Origin: Charina bottae
Lineage: Eukaryota; Chordata; Lepidosauria; Squamata; Charinaidae
Length of the DNA stretch: 64,000 bases
Assembly (NCBI GenBank): GCA_023362775.1
Contig: JALMGJ010000004.1
Location: 84,957,298-85,021,297, forward strand
Reading direction: 5' to 3'
Shown: one piece after another, positions 45,836 to 57,692 of the stretch
Layout: each line of letters opens with the position of its first letter
Position numbering within the stretch: the first letter of the stretch is position 1
Position numbers and translations under genes: made by a program
Notes under the pieces: model-generated
Seen by the model: only the letters and a program-made list of their open reading frames with translations
The model's database searches: none
Told to the model about the DNA's origin: nothing

Positions 45836-46617
45836 TTTATTTATTTATTTATTTGTTCAATTTATTCCCCGCCCATGCAAGGGACTCTGGGTGGGTTACA
45901 ACAATTACAATATAAAAGCTATACAAAATACAAAGTATCTAAAAAACACAACCAATATAAAATAAATAAAATCCAAGATGGATTGGGAACTGTAGAATAG
46001 ATCATGGTGCTACGGGGCCAGCCAACCCCAGGAGGCACTACCGCCTCCGTCGTCCCAGGCCAGGCGGCAGAGCCAGGTCTTAAGGCCCTTCCGAAAGGCC
46101 AGGAGTGAAGGGGCCAGTCTCACCTCCGGGAGCAAGATATTCCATAAGGCGGGCGCTATCGCAGAGAAGGCACGCCTCCTGGACCCCGCTAGATGGAGTT
46201 CTCTTGTTGAGGGGGTCTGAAGCATGCCCTCTCTGCAAGCACGGGTGGGGCGGGTCGATGTTATCGAGACGAGACGGTCCCTCAGGTACCCTGGCCCTAT
46301 GCCATATAGGGCTTTAAAGGTAATCACCAACACCTTGAATTGGACCCGGAAGCAAACTGGCAGCCAATGGAGCTCGCGTAGCAGAGGTGTTACATGTGCC
46401 GATCTCATAGCACCCATAACTGCTCGTCCCAGAGATGGCAGATTGAAGTCTCCCAGAACCATAAGTCTGGGGAGCTCCACTGCCAACCCCGAGACAACCT
46501 CGAGTAGCTCAGGCAGGGAGGTCACTACGCAGCTGGGAGGCTGGTACAGCAGCAACACTCCCAACTGTTCTCGTGAACCCAACTTGAAAAACAAGGTCTC
46601 ACACCCGGTCAGGTTAT
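45836..46617 (-). mobile_element. Internally deleted CR1/L3-like LINE (minus)
   Basis: Reading minus, it starts within the endonuclease region and jumps to the C-terminal end of ORF2 at about 46430. It ends with the gttgtaacccacccagagtcccttgcatgggcgggg...aacaaataaataaataaa terminus at 45836. The 3' half matches the element at 16250-16737. Confidence 0.85.
46010..46594 (-). pseudogene. Endonuclease-to-tail fusion frame of the deleted LINE
   Basis: A 194-codon uninterrupted frame. Residues about 10-55 are an apurinic-endonuclease-type fragment (VLLLYQPPSC, LPELLEVVSGLAVELPRLMV, LGDFNLPSLG; GDFN is the catalytic Asp/Asn motif). It is fused at about residue 56 to the ORF2 C-terminus (SAHVTPLLRELHWLPVCFRV, FKALYGIGPGYLRDRLVSIT, AFSAIAPALWNILLPEVRLA, LLAFRKGLKTWLCRLAW). 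The whole reverse-transcriptase domain is missing, yet the frame is kept. Usual CR1-type ORF2 proteins are about 900-1000 residues. Whether the fusion pre-dated insertion cannot be told from one copy. Confidence 0.75.
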
Positions 46618-49600
46618 TAGTAATATAAGAAGAAAAAAGGAAAAAGGTGCAATTGAGCTATCTAGTGTGGTAAATATCTGTGAAAGTTTGTCTTCAAATA
46701 GAACAGTGTTGTAGCTTCTTTATCGTAATCTCAGATTAAGTTTATTCATGGAAAATTGAAGTCAAGTGTTTTTAAATCATCCCCAGTTCCAATTTCAACA
46801 ACACAGAAATAGCTATATTCAAAAAAGAGAGATATTTTTATAATTCTAGATGTTGTGAATCAATAGAGGAAAAGTGTACCCTGATATGAATCGTGGAAAG
46901 GACTCATTGCTTCTATTAAAAATTCCTTAGGGATTGTATTAAGTAATTCAAATATTATTGAAACTAATTTAGTAGCACCTATCCTATGTCTCTTATGAAA
47001 TTTAAATTCACTCCATAATAAAATTGATTTGTCCATTGAATTCTTACAGGATAGTAAAATTTCTCTAGCCCTATTTACAAAATTTTAGCTCTCTGCAGAT
47101 GAGCCATCCATAATGGCAACTTTTATTTCAACTGGCCTATTACATCATCTCCTTCCACAGGGTAAAGGACGGATGAATGAGTTGCTATTATTTTGAAAGG
47201 ATATATTCCATATCCCTATTTTCATACGTATATCATTTGAGATATCTGAGGCATTCTAGTGGCCCACATTTAGACAGGCAGTATATGAAAGCTTCACTAT
47301 CCCTAATGATGCTTTGAATTAATTTCCACTGTCCCACCATCACTAAGATTTAACAGGTTGACTCCTGCATGTCAGAGTCTACTCCCAGTTGCCTTCCTAG
47401 GCTTTGATTGAATATTTCTCTGTGCCAGATGCAGACAAAGATCCATTGCTCAGAGTGACAGTGGCAAAAACTCTGGAGAGGCAAACCTAGATGTTTATAA
47501 AGAGGTATTTAGCAGCCCTGAATGAGGCCAAATGAAACTTTTATCACCAGATAATCTTCTGCCAGACCTAATCCTCACTTCAGCTTGTCTGCACATTTTG
47601 TTCTCTCTCTTGATTCCAGTGGTTCTATATTGTTACCACATGTGGATATTAAAGGAACATTTTGACATAAGCTGGGTAGTGTCTATGTAAGAGAAAAGAA
47701 GAAGAAAAAAACAAAGGTGCTGAGATGTGACTATGATTGATTAAAGTAAAGGCATACAATACCAGGAATAGGTACATTTTTATTCAGCAGGCATTGTGGT
47801 CATCAAATAATGCAACCATAATATTTTAGCATGCAAATGGAGTCCAAATCAGGGTGTTTACAAAAGTATAGGTTAGAAAGAGAAATGTAGAATTTAGAGT
47901 TGCAATTCTATATGAAAGGAAAGTCTCTACTTGAAAAGAAGGAAAATTGGAAGATAGAGGGAAATAAAATTATGTTTCTCCTGAATCTGCACAAATAAAT
48001 AGTGATGCAAAGCCCAGTAGGATATTTCAGCAACTAATTCCAGGCAGAACTCTTGGGAATACAAAGGAATGGGGATTCTGACTAGACTTGCCAGGTGGAA
48101 AACAACAACAGGAGCAAACCAACAATGGTGAGCATCTTATGGGTGAATTAGTAATGTTTCTTGTATCAGAAATAGTTTCTCCTAGTCCTAGTCCTTTAAT
48201 CTAATCTGGAATACTTGAGGGATGCTGGGATTCTCTTGACCATCTGCTTGAAATCTTCCTGTACTGGAAAATGAACTTAAATCCTTTTACAGTAGAGCCA
48301 CCGTATGGTATCATACCTCAATCAACTTAACAATAGAAGTCACATATTTCTGCCAGTGACCAGAGGTTATCTTGAGTCTTTTTAAATAGATCCTTTCTAA
48401 TGAAAATGTTCTTGGAACCAAGAACATTAATTGAGGTATATTGCTGTTATTGTTATCATTATTTACACACATACACAGACACACATAATCATACAGGGCA
48501 CAGGATTGACTTTGATCCCAGTATTAAGAAGAGCATATGTATAATGAGCTAACAAGTAGTAATGTTTTGTCTTACATGTTTCTAAGTGAGTGGGATAAAG
48601 AGGAAGTCTGTGAATGTTCTATTGTAAAAGGCTAGATTTAAGCCATCTCACTGACATTACAGGCAGACAGCATAGACATCTGGAGGGGGGGTGGGGGCAA
48701 AGAACAGGTGTGTGATTACATAATCACACAAATGCTGAGATGTACATATTCGCATCAGACATCTTGATGAAAGCACATAATTGTGAGCACAATTAAATCA
48801 TTACCTGAATGTCATTATTTCAATATCTGTAAATTTTTTCTGCAGACACTGACAGAAGGGAAAGAAATCAAATGTCAATCATACATATCCAGCCTCAATC
48901 TATTAGCAGAACAGTTCATAAAAAATTTGCAAGTTCATTCAACTGCCTTACCCTGCTATTGGTAAGCTAAAGAACTGGAAAGAATATGAGACCAACGTTA
49001 TGCAAATAGAGGAATTTTTATACAAGGGAACTTCCAGATATTCTTGTGCAATTTCCCAAACTTATTCAAAGAAGTTTTGCTCCAGCAAAACTTGTGCTTG
49101 ACACACAAACTATCCCTTCTCCACCATATCTTTCTATATACTCCTTTAGATTTTTTTTCTTTCTATAAAAATAAGAAGAAAAAATATATATAATATAATA
49201 TATCTTTGGATTAGTCCTTCCAGGAATAATCCAGCTGAAGCATTCCATTTTTAAAAAAAGCACAGATCAATCCAAAGTGGTGCTCTTGCAGAGTTGTGTT
49301 AGAGAATATTCCCTGTGGGCTAGCATTTTAAAGTTACAGGTATCCTTAATTCTTCCTTGGTTTCCAGATTGGAGTTGCAATAAAAAAAAAAGCAGTGCTG
49401 AGAATTTTGGCTTGTTTTTCAGATACTCCATTTTCACTCCTTCCTTGGTTTCTCACCCGTGTCAACATCTAATAAGCAGTTTGTAACCAATCAGCATGCT
49501 TCATCTCCAGTGAGATTCTTTTTTTGGTTGTTCCTAAGGGTTTATTTTATTTTATTTTTGTATGTGAGCAGACTTTGAGTTTTCCCCAAGCCTGCTGTAT

Positions 49601-50524
49601 GTGTACAATAACACTTTGTTTATATAAATGTTCACATTCAGAAATGAATTTGCTATTAGGAGAAATCATTTCTCATGTGATTCAATGGCAATTCTCTCAT
49701 GAAACAGATGTGTATGCCCTGCAGCACTGTTTGGGAATTATTTACTGTGTTAATTGACCGAAATGGCCCTATTTTCAGAGACCTTCCTGATCTGCGTCCT
49801 TCCCAGGAGCACAGCAAAAATTACCTTACATTGATTGTACTGGTAGGATTTTGTGAATGAGCAGCTGATGGCACAGCTTGCCCCTTGCCTTCCACAAAGT
49901 GCTAAATGGGTCTGTTTTTATGAAAAGTCTGTTACATAGTTGCATTGTCTGAAGAGGAATCTAATAGAGAAATACTTCCACAGAGTACAGCTATAGCTTT
50001 CCAAACAGCTCAAATATGGTTGCTACAAGACCGTCTCATATAAAACTTCTCTTCCTTGACCACCTTTGCCAAGTTTAAGCAAATTAAATAGAAAAGTCAT
50101 TGATGAATCAGAGAGGAACTAAAACTTATTAGACTTTTCTCTTTCCTTCTCTTAGGATCAGCAGCTTTTCATCTTGGAGTTTTGATTAACTTGTCCCTTT
50201 TTCCTGTACAGTCTCTATAACCTCCAGTATTTCTATTAAAAATGTTTCACAGGATCAAGGTTTTCAAATACACTGAAATATTGGGTTTAGAATTTATTTT
50301 ATTCTATTCTATTTTTTATTGCAAAATGCAGGTTAGCAAAATGGAAATTGCCTTTTGTATTATTAAAGGGTTCTAAGGGCACTTTTTGACATTATATATG
50401 AGTAGCAAATTAAATAAACATGGAGTCTCTGTCACATCTGAAAGATCAAACATAATACTGACATATGGAACTGCAGCACAACTGAGCTAGTGATAAAAAC
50501 ACTGGATAAAAAACACAAGATAAA
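46618..50524. other. Intergenic DNA; one unexplained 74-codon frame
   Basis: Nothing recognised except a stop-free minus-strand stretch at 46863-47084 (see findings). The rest is AT-rich without repeat signatures that I know. Confidence 0.4.
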
Positions 50525-50765
50525 AACACAAGAGCTATTTTTTATTTATTTTCTATCCCACCTTTATTATTTTTATAAATAACTCAAGGCGGCGAACATA
50601 CCTAATACTCCTTCTTCCTCCTGTTTTCCCCACAACAACAACCCTGTGAGGTGAGTTGGGCTGAGAGAGAGTGACTGGCCCAAGGTCACCCAGCCGGCTT
50701 TCATGCCTAAGGCGGGACTAGAACTCTCGGTCTCCTGGTTTCTAGCCTGGTGCCTTAACCACTTG
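50525..50765 (-). mobile_element. MIR-like SINE (minus)
   Basis: The tail ttttttatttattttctatcccacctttatt...ataactcaaggcggcgaac is followed by cccacaacaacaaccctgtgaggtgagttgggctgagagagagtgactggcccaaggtcacccagccggctttcatg...ctagaactctcggtctcctgg...gccttaaccactt. This is the MIR-like order with an inverted tRNA-like head. It matches 37866-38045. Confidence 0.75.
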
Positions 50766-53700
50766 GATTGAACCAAGGCCTGTCTAGTCCAGTATTTCTT
50801 TCCCAAAGTGACCAAACAAATGTCCAAGGGAAGTTCATAGGGTAGGACAGGGCCAGCCTTACCATTACACACCTCAGAGGGCAGATGCTACGAGGCAGAA
50901 GCAAAATGTTGGAGGGGACAGCAATTTGGTATGCTGCCTATTGTATGCTCTCAGCTAAATTTTTGCGGTATACTGATGCAGCATAGGATGTGTTGAAGAA
51001 AAATTAGTTCTCAGTCCAACTGTTTTTGTCCGAGAAATGGGAGGGACACCATTTTGCTATTTCCATCAGACCCCAATGTTTTGCTCTGATCAGACAAACT
51101 TAATAGCACCTTCCTTTGTTAAGTGTTAATACATAACCATCAGGCCAAGAGCTTCATCATCAATTGATATGTTTAATCATCTTTTCAAATAGGCCAAAAT
51201 GGTTGTCATTACTACATCTTATAGTGAGGAACTCCACAGCTTGACTGTGTTTTGTTTGTTTTTTCTATTAAAATATGTTATTTCATCATTCAGAATTCCT
51301 ACACACAGCTTAGCTGGATAATTCAGATTTCAGTATTTTGAGGGGGGAAGCGGAGGGGGAGAAACCCTTTGCTATACATTCTTTTTCTTTCTAGTTGTCA
51401 TTCTTCTTAGCAAAAGTCTCAAATATTTTAACTTTCCATAAATGAAATTCTATCCCATTATTTATTTGGTTCCTTGAGGTGAGGTGGGGGACTTCTCAAA
51501 TAGTACTGTATTTATTTGAGAATGAGCTGAAAGGACTATACAGTATATAGACATGCCATATGGGACAGTACATGTGTATAAAGGCAAATAATTGGCAGTT
51601 TTATTTCAAATATCTTCCTAGTCATCCCCAATCTGAAATGCAGCAATGTCACAACTAGATAACGAATAGACATTTTCACTGAGCTACCACACCTTTCCTA
51701 GTCAGTAACTATCAAGTAAAACCCATTCAAGATTTCTTCTGATTTCATCATTCCTATCCATGTGAATCTGATGACATCAGGTTCTCTGGGGCTGAACAGT
51801 TTCTTTGTCACATCTTGAACGTATCTTCCAGAATGTCTGGAACATGGGATTACCATGCTTTTGATTTTCAATTTGAAAAAAAATGCAAAATTCTTCAATA
51901 CTGAGGTAGATGTAGCTAGGCTCTATTTCTGTATTACAATCCAATATCTGATCTTAAGTTTTTTTTAAAAAAAATCTTACTTCTGCTTACTTTGTTGTTT
52001 TTCTATTTGGGGATTGTTAACATACCTTCTGTGCATCTAAAAGTGCCCTTCACTCCCTGTATTTAAATAAACAGGGAAGCATGACCTTAAAAACCATTTT
52101 GTATCTTGATTCTGAATCTTTTGCTTTGGCTTATCTGCCTGCATTATTATCTCATTTTCTTCCAGACCAAGTATACATCATTATTTGACATTTTCCAAGA
52201 GAAATCTCATTGATTATGTATGTGTCCATAGACTAAAGTGTGTAAGACTGATGCTCATATATCTATAACTGGAAACTTAAAAAATGACATGAAATATGAA
52301 TTTTAATAGAAATATTCAGTGTAAACCTAATATGTGATTAGAAAACTCCTGATATTAAGATTAAATTTTTGAAAAGTCTGCATATTGAGTCAGACTATTA
52401 AAGTATAGGCTGACAACACGTCTTAAAAATGCCATTTGTACATGCTTCCTTGCTTACCTGGACATCTTTTCTATGAAAAGTATATGCTGGATCACTGAAG
52501 AATGTCTCCTTTGTTGCTGCTTTGGTTTACTCACATCATATTGTGCACAATGTTCCATCGTACTATTTTATTCTTGCATACTTTGCATGAGTGCATAACA
52601 CCACATTTCTATTATAACATATAGATCTGGGAGAGATAGCTAATACCAAAGGAGGCAAAATAAGGATTCAAAATAGCAAAATCCTTTTAATCAGAAGTAC
52701 ATAAATTTCCCATCTTGACATCTTACACAAGTTATGACATTTCCAAATTGCCTAATTTATGAGCAAGTGTTGGACTTTTGGGAAGCAGCATTTCCCAAAC
52801 CTTTTCTAATTCTTTGATGAACCATATTTGATAGGGATCAGAATCCATAATATACTGTCAGATTTTATTGACTGTATTGCGCTTACTCCCTATTGACCAA
52901 AGCATAGAGTATAATTAAGATCTTTATCTAGAATATGACTTAAACTGCATAAAATCCCCCATTTGATGTCTTGGAGCCAGTTTCAAACCAAATCCACAAG
53001 AATGGAGCTATGTATATTATTTCTAGTAAGTTTAAGAATCTTAGCAAAAACATTAAACATTTCTTACTGTAATTTTAATATTTCTTTTAATCAGTTATAA
53101 AATCATAAAAAGAAATAACTCAGAACCTCAAACAAGTCAATACAAATGTTCTATTTTGTCCTTTCTACTGCAGCTCAAAGCTGTCCCTTTCCCATTGCTT
53201 AGGAAATTTTGTAAAACAATAATTCATGTAATTAATACATCAATTGCAAAACTGAAATCAGTGAGGACTAATTTCATCATTAATAAATCTCAAATTCCAC
53301 TCAGGGTGCTATAAAAATATAATAATTAAATAGTGACTTTTTTAAAAAAAATACATCATTTCAAATACACCAGTACTTAATTAAAAGCTTGTAAGTAATT
53401 TAGATGTGGAATATTAGAAATCTGTAATAGAAATAGAGTTCAATTCTGATACAGGAATGTTACCTTAACTTTATAATTAGCATCAGAGAAAAGGAATTTT
53501 TTTTGCCCCTTAAGAAGAGCTCTTGAATTTGTATTACTTTAAGCCTCAAAATTAGAAGTTGTCACATTTGTTCAATTTCTCTTCACCCTATAAATTGGCT
53601 ATATGGTTTGTGTACAACTGATTATTCATACCACCTCTCTGTTTCAAAGTGCACCGGCACCCATCATTTATTCTCGTACAGCTTCAACTGTACAAGGTTG

Positions 53701-54409
53701 CAAACTGAGCACAAAATTTGAATATTTTAATAGTTAGCACAGTCTAAAAATAGCATCTTTATGAAAATTTTGAACTTTAAGATAAAAATGTTAGCTTATA
53801 AAATATGTAGGCCCTTTTATATTGTCACTGCAGTTCTAGCTGGATATATATCTTAACAATAAAATATGTCTCATTTGGTTAAAATGGTGGCTAATTAACT
53901 CTATTCTTGTGCTACTTTTAGAGATATCTGTATAGGAAAGAGAATTTCCTACCTTGTTACAGCTATCTTTTCTTTCTATAATAGGCACAGCAGGCATTCA
54001 GTTAAGTTATGAAAGAATATAAGTGGCAATTGCAAGGAAAAGATCTGAAAATAGTCACAGAGGTCATGGCTTTATTCATTTTATTGATAGCATTTATATG
54101 TTGACTTTCCCACCCAGAGAAGAGCCTTGAGGCAGTTTCAACAATTAAAACAATAAAGTATTACTAATTAAATAAAATTTGAGGTGTCGGAAGCTATTAT
54201 TAAACTACAGAATAAAAATAACAACCAAATTTCTATTAATATCTATTAAAAGTTCTATTAATATTTCTTAAAAGGATACTTTGGGAAGCAAAGATAGTCA
54301 AAACCAGGGAGCAGCCACTGAGAAGTCCCTGTCTCATATTGCTAGGAGTTGCACCTCCCTTTTCATGACAACTAAAATTAAAAGCAGGAAGAATCACTTA
54401 GGAGAAGGG
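50766..54409. other. Intergenic DNA, nothing recognised
   Basis: About 3.6 kb of AT-rich DNA with no repeat family, RNA gene or coding signature that I can support. Confidence 0.4.
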
Positions 54410-54417
54410 TTCTATAG

Positions 54418-54835
54418 CAGGGGTACCCAACCTGTGGGCCACGGCCCACTAGTGGGCCGCAGCCTGTTAGGAAGTGGGCTGCACAGCAGGTGAGCAGTGG
54501 TGGTCCACACGATTGGTACCTGCCTGGAAACCCCAACCCATCTGCACAATTGGCTCCTGCCTGCAAACCCTGCCCCCTATCCATGTGATTGGCTCCTGCC
54601 TGCAAACCCTGCCCCCCATCCACGCGATTGGCTCCCACCTACAAACCCCACCCGCATCCACGCGATTGGCTCCCACCTGCAAACCCCACCCCAATCCGCA
54701 TGATTGGCTCCCGCCTGCAAACCCTGCCCCCCTGGTCCACGTGATTGGCTCCTGTCTGCAAACCCTGCCCCCCAGTCTGTGGAAAAAATGTCTTCTGTGA
54801 CCGGTCCCTGGTGTCAAAAAGGTTGGGTACCCCTG
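54418..54835. mobile_element. hAT-type MITE with internal CCAAT minisatellite
   Basis: Perfect 8-bp duplications TTCTATAG at 54410-54417 and 54836-54843 and 16-bp terminal inverted repeats CAGGGGTACCCAACCT. Subterminal ggcccac/tgggccgcagcctgttagg and gaccggtccctggtgtcaaaaaggttgg are hallmarks of a widespread hAT MITE family. No transposase. The centre is a minisatellite (next entry). Confidence 0.88.
54505..54765 (+). repeat. Minisatellite, about 38-bp units each with an inverted CCAAT box
   Basis: Seven units of the form tccacgcgattggctcc.gcctgcaaaccctgcccc. ATTGG starts at 54512, 54549, 54588, 54627, 54665, 54703 and 54744 (spacing 37, 39, 39, 38, 38, 41). Six of the seven read ATTGGCT, the reverse of the NF-Y site core AGCCAAT. 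Confidence 0.85.
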
Positions 54836-55180
54836 TTCTATAGGATATAACCACCATTTTGTTTTTACCCAGGAACAGAGCAGGTGAACAAGATTGCTGA
54901 AATGTGATTCAAAATAACAAAAGCATTGTGACAACTGCATTTGGTACCAACTATTGGTTTTTTAATATTTTTGGGATTGGTTCATTGCTGCCTAATGCGA
55001 GAAAACCTTTTTTTTGTGAGCTCTTGATTTTTGTTCCTGCCTCCGGTTTAGAGCTGGTCAAAACTTATTAAAGTAATCAGATGGTATCTCCTACACAACA
55101 GTGACTTCCTTGGAGGAAAATACAGACTTTAAACAGCAAGAAGGAAGGAGAAAGACAAAAGAAGTCTTCTAATTTAGAGA

Positions 55181-56491
55181 ATGGGGAAGAGGAAGAAGCG
55201 TCATGGAGCCAGCCCGGGCTCACAGCATTCTTCCAAGACAGCCAAACAACTGAAAATTGATGAACGTTTTCTACAAAAAGAAACAGTAAGTAAACTCTCC
55301 CCAATTCCCACCTCCAATAAATTTGAGGCTCTTGAATGGGATTTGCAGACAGAAATAGAAAAACAGCAACTATTGGAGCTTTCTACATCTCTTAAAGATG
55401 ATTTAATAGAATGGTCTGATTCTATGTCAACCCTCCCCCATCACTCTTCCACTCATTTTACTAGCTCTCTAGTTTCCTCTAAAGAAAATGACAAGATTGC
55501 ACAGGGCAAGGACTGGGAAAAGCTGCTGGCATGAGATGGCTTGACTGAATTCATGGCAAAACAATGTTTGCTTACAGGGAAAACTGTTATTTCAGTGTTC
55601 AAGCAAATAGCCGCCATTAAAAACAACATGGACCCGCTAAAAAGTGATTTTGAGGTCTTTGCGCAAAAGCACACAGAAAGACTCTCTGCCTTTATTGAAG
55701 CCCAAACTCAAACAGACAACCTAGCTAAACAACACCCCTTAGGGCAAAAGAATAATAAATCACAAGCCAATAAAGATGTCAACCTGATTACCAATGGAGG
55801 TGTGTAAGTACTCAAAGAAGTCACCCCATCAAAGCTGACCCTCTCTTTGCAATTAAATCAGGTTGCTCTTCATATATCCATGAATAGCCTCAATTCCAGT
55901 TGCTGGATCTCCAGAAGAGCAATCCTAACTTCTATGGGACAGCTTCTTCATTGCCACCACCAGGAAATAGATTTGTGCATGGTTGAGTGGCTTCCAAGCA
56001 TTCCTGGCAGTAAACGAATTTTACTGACCTTTAAGCAATCTACTATACCACACATGCTGCTTGAAATGAAACCCTTTCTTGCTCCCCTTCGGATTGACCC
56101 AATTAGAGTCTTTTGTGATGGAGGGGTAACTCCTTTGCTCAGTTCTGCTGCTTTTGATTTACACAAAACTGCCAAACATCAAGCCTGTTACTAACAACAG
56201 TATCCCTATCCCGGTTCATCCTTGGCTAAGCCAGGACATGGGAGTAAGATGAATATGCAAAACGAAGCTAAGTTGGATATGGATGAGGCTGTTCATATCA
56301 GTGCCTTTGGAGTCTTGCCCAAGGTCGAACAAGAAGATATCTTGCAAAGGCTGGACAGTCTTAAGAAAACTCTGTTGGCTACTATTGCCACAGCTGAGCC
56401 ACTTATTGAGCTTGTAACACCTAAAACATTGCATCAGCAGATTCCATTGGATGAGGAGGAGATGGCTGAAACACATCAGGTTTTCAGATGA
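55181..56491 (+). pseudogene. LINE ORF1 remnant, one frame with three stops
   Basis: A single reading frame of about 436 codons, broken by TGA (55532), TAA (55805) and TAA (56192). It starts with a very basic segment (MGKRKKRHGASPGSQHSSK). A Glu/Gln-rich part follows (LQTEIEKQQLLELS), then ISVFKQIAAIKNNMDPLKSD and FEVFAQKHTERLSAFIEAQT. After that comes a block that may be an RNA-binding fold (MVEWLPSIPGSKRILLTFKQ, LAPLRIDPIRVFCDGG), and then a C-terminal acidic part. The frame has been kept despite the stops, so decay is mostly by substitution. The function (RNA-binding chaperone of the LINE particle) is inferred from position. Confidence 0.65.
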
Positions 56492-56590
56492 CCAGAGGGT
56501 TGAGTTGCTAGTCCCTTGTAATGATGCTTAGATCCAGTTGACTTAAATTCTCAAAGGAATCACTCTTTGCTTTCTTAGAACATTGCTGGA

Positions 56591-57088
56591 TTGGAAGTCG
56601 GAAATAGAGATCCTGCCTTCAGAAGCTACAATTCCCAATTCAACATTCTCATGTTCCAGGAGACATGGTCAATTAATGATCTGTTTATTGATGGATATAA
56701 ATCCTTAACCCTCCCAGCATCCCCCACCTTTGGAAGAGGGAGGCATCATGCTTGTTTGAGCATCCATATTTCAACTGCTCTTAAAACTGAGATAATGTCA
56801 ATAGACTCATTTGAGAATTTTGCACAAACAGTAACTCATTTTTTTCTGCTGAGAAATTGCTCCTCATTAATTTTTATATACCACCCAACATCACTTGACT
56901 GTGCATTGAAGAAATTTGGGCAAAAGCAGAAATTTACATTAATAATATTCAACTACGCTGAGAACGCTATTGGCTGGGGTCTGATGAAAGACTTCAAGAT
57001 AAGACCCCTTTTGACTTGGCAAAGGAGCGGCTTAAGATTCCAAAGCAGCTGGAGTCAATTGCAAAATGATGCAAGGCTCTTGCTCTGA
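56591..57088 (+). pseudogene. LINE endonuclease remnant
   Basis: About 100 residues look like the N-terminal half of an apurinic-type endonuclease: NSQFNILMFQETW (with the catalytic Glu in QETW), then GYKSLTLPASPTFGRGR and LSIHIS. After about 56880 the frame loses sense. The catalytic GDFN and SDH motifs are not visible in order. Confidence 0.55.
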
Positions 57089-57690
57089 TTCCACGGTGGC
57101 TACAGGGCAGGACTCTGAAGACTGTTCTGGCTGGACTTCTCCCGAAGAAGCTGTTAGCTCAGTGGAACGTTTGTCACAGGTGATTGGGTGCTTGTGCTGG
57201 CATCTTTTTATTCTGTTCTCCGAATGCCTTCTATCCTCAGGAGCCAATCGGGTTTTTTTCTGCTTGGCGCGCTTCTCAGCCCTCCTTTCTCGTGCATTGA
57301 TTGGTGCTCTGGACTTCGATCCTGGTTCTGGACCAATCAGCTCTTCAGGATTCTCCCACTCTGCTAGGTCATCCCCAAGTCTGTTTCACTGCACCTGCTC
57401 ATCATGAGTCTGGTCACGATTATCACACTATTGACCCTGTACCTGCTCATAACAAGTTCCACTCACCGGTTGCTGCACAAGATCAGTTTCGTTTCTCTGA
57501 TAAGTTTTGTTTTCCCCTAGCTCAGAGTCAAAGTCAGGCTGGACTCTGACAGCTGACTATGTCAGCCTGAATGCACAAAAAACAGCATCAGCGCTACAAT
57601 CTTTCTATTTCTCCAAAGGAGCTCAACATTTACCAGCAGCAATTAAAGTTTTCTAAGCTAATATCTGAGCTCAGCTCCTTTTTGGAGCTC
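57060..57690. other. GC-richer segment between LINE remnants, four CCAAT motifs
   Basis: Not recognisable as part of either LINE remnant. It contains CCAAT boxes in both orientations (ATTGG at 57183 and 57300; CCAAT at 57244 and 57333) and a GGCGCGC. It could be an inserted promoter-bearing fragment such as an LTR piece. No terminal repeats found. Confidence 0.3.
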
Positions 57691-57692
57691 AG

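Noticed and set aside
54505..54765. Possible CRISPR-like array (regular 38-bp period)
   Set aside because: The whole unit repeats with no unique spacers, it lies within a hAT MITE with an 8-bp duplication, and the DNA is vertebrate.
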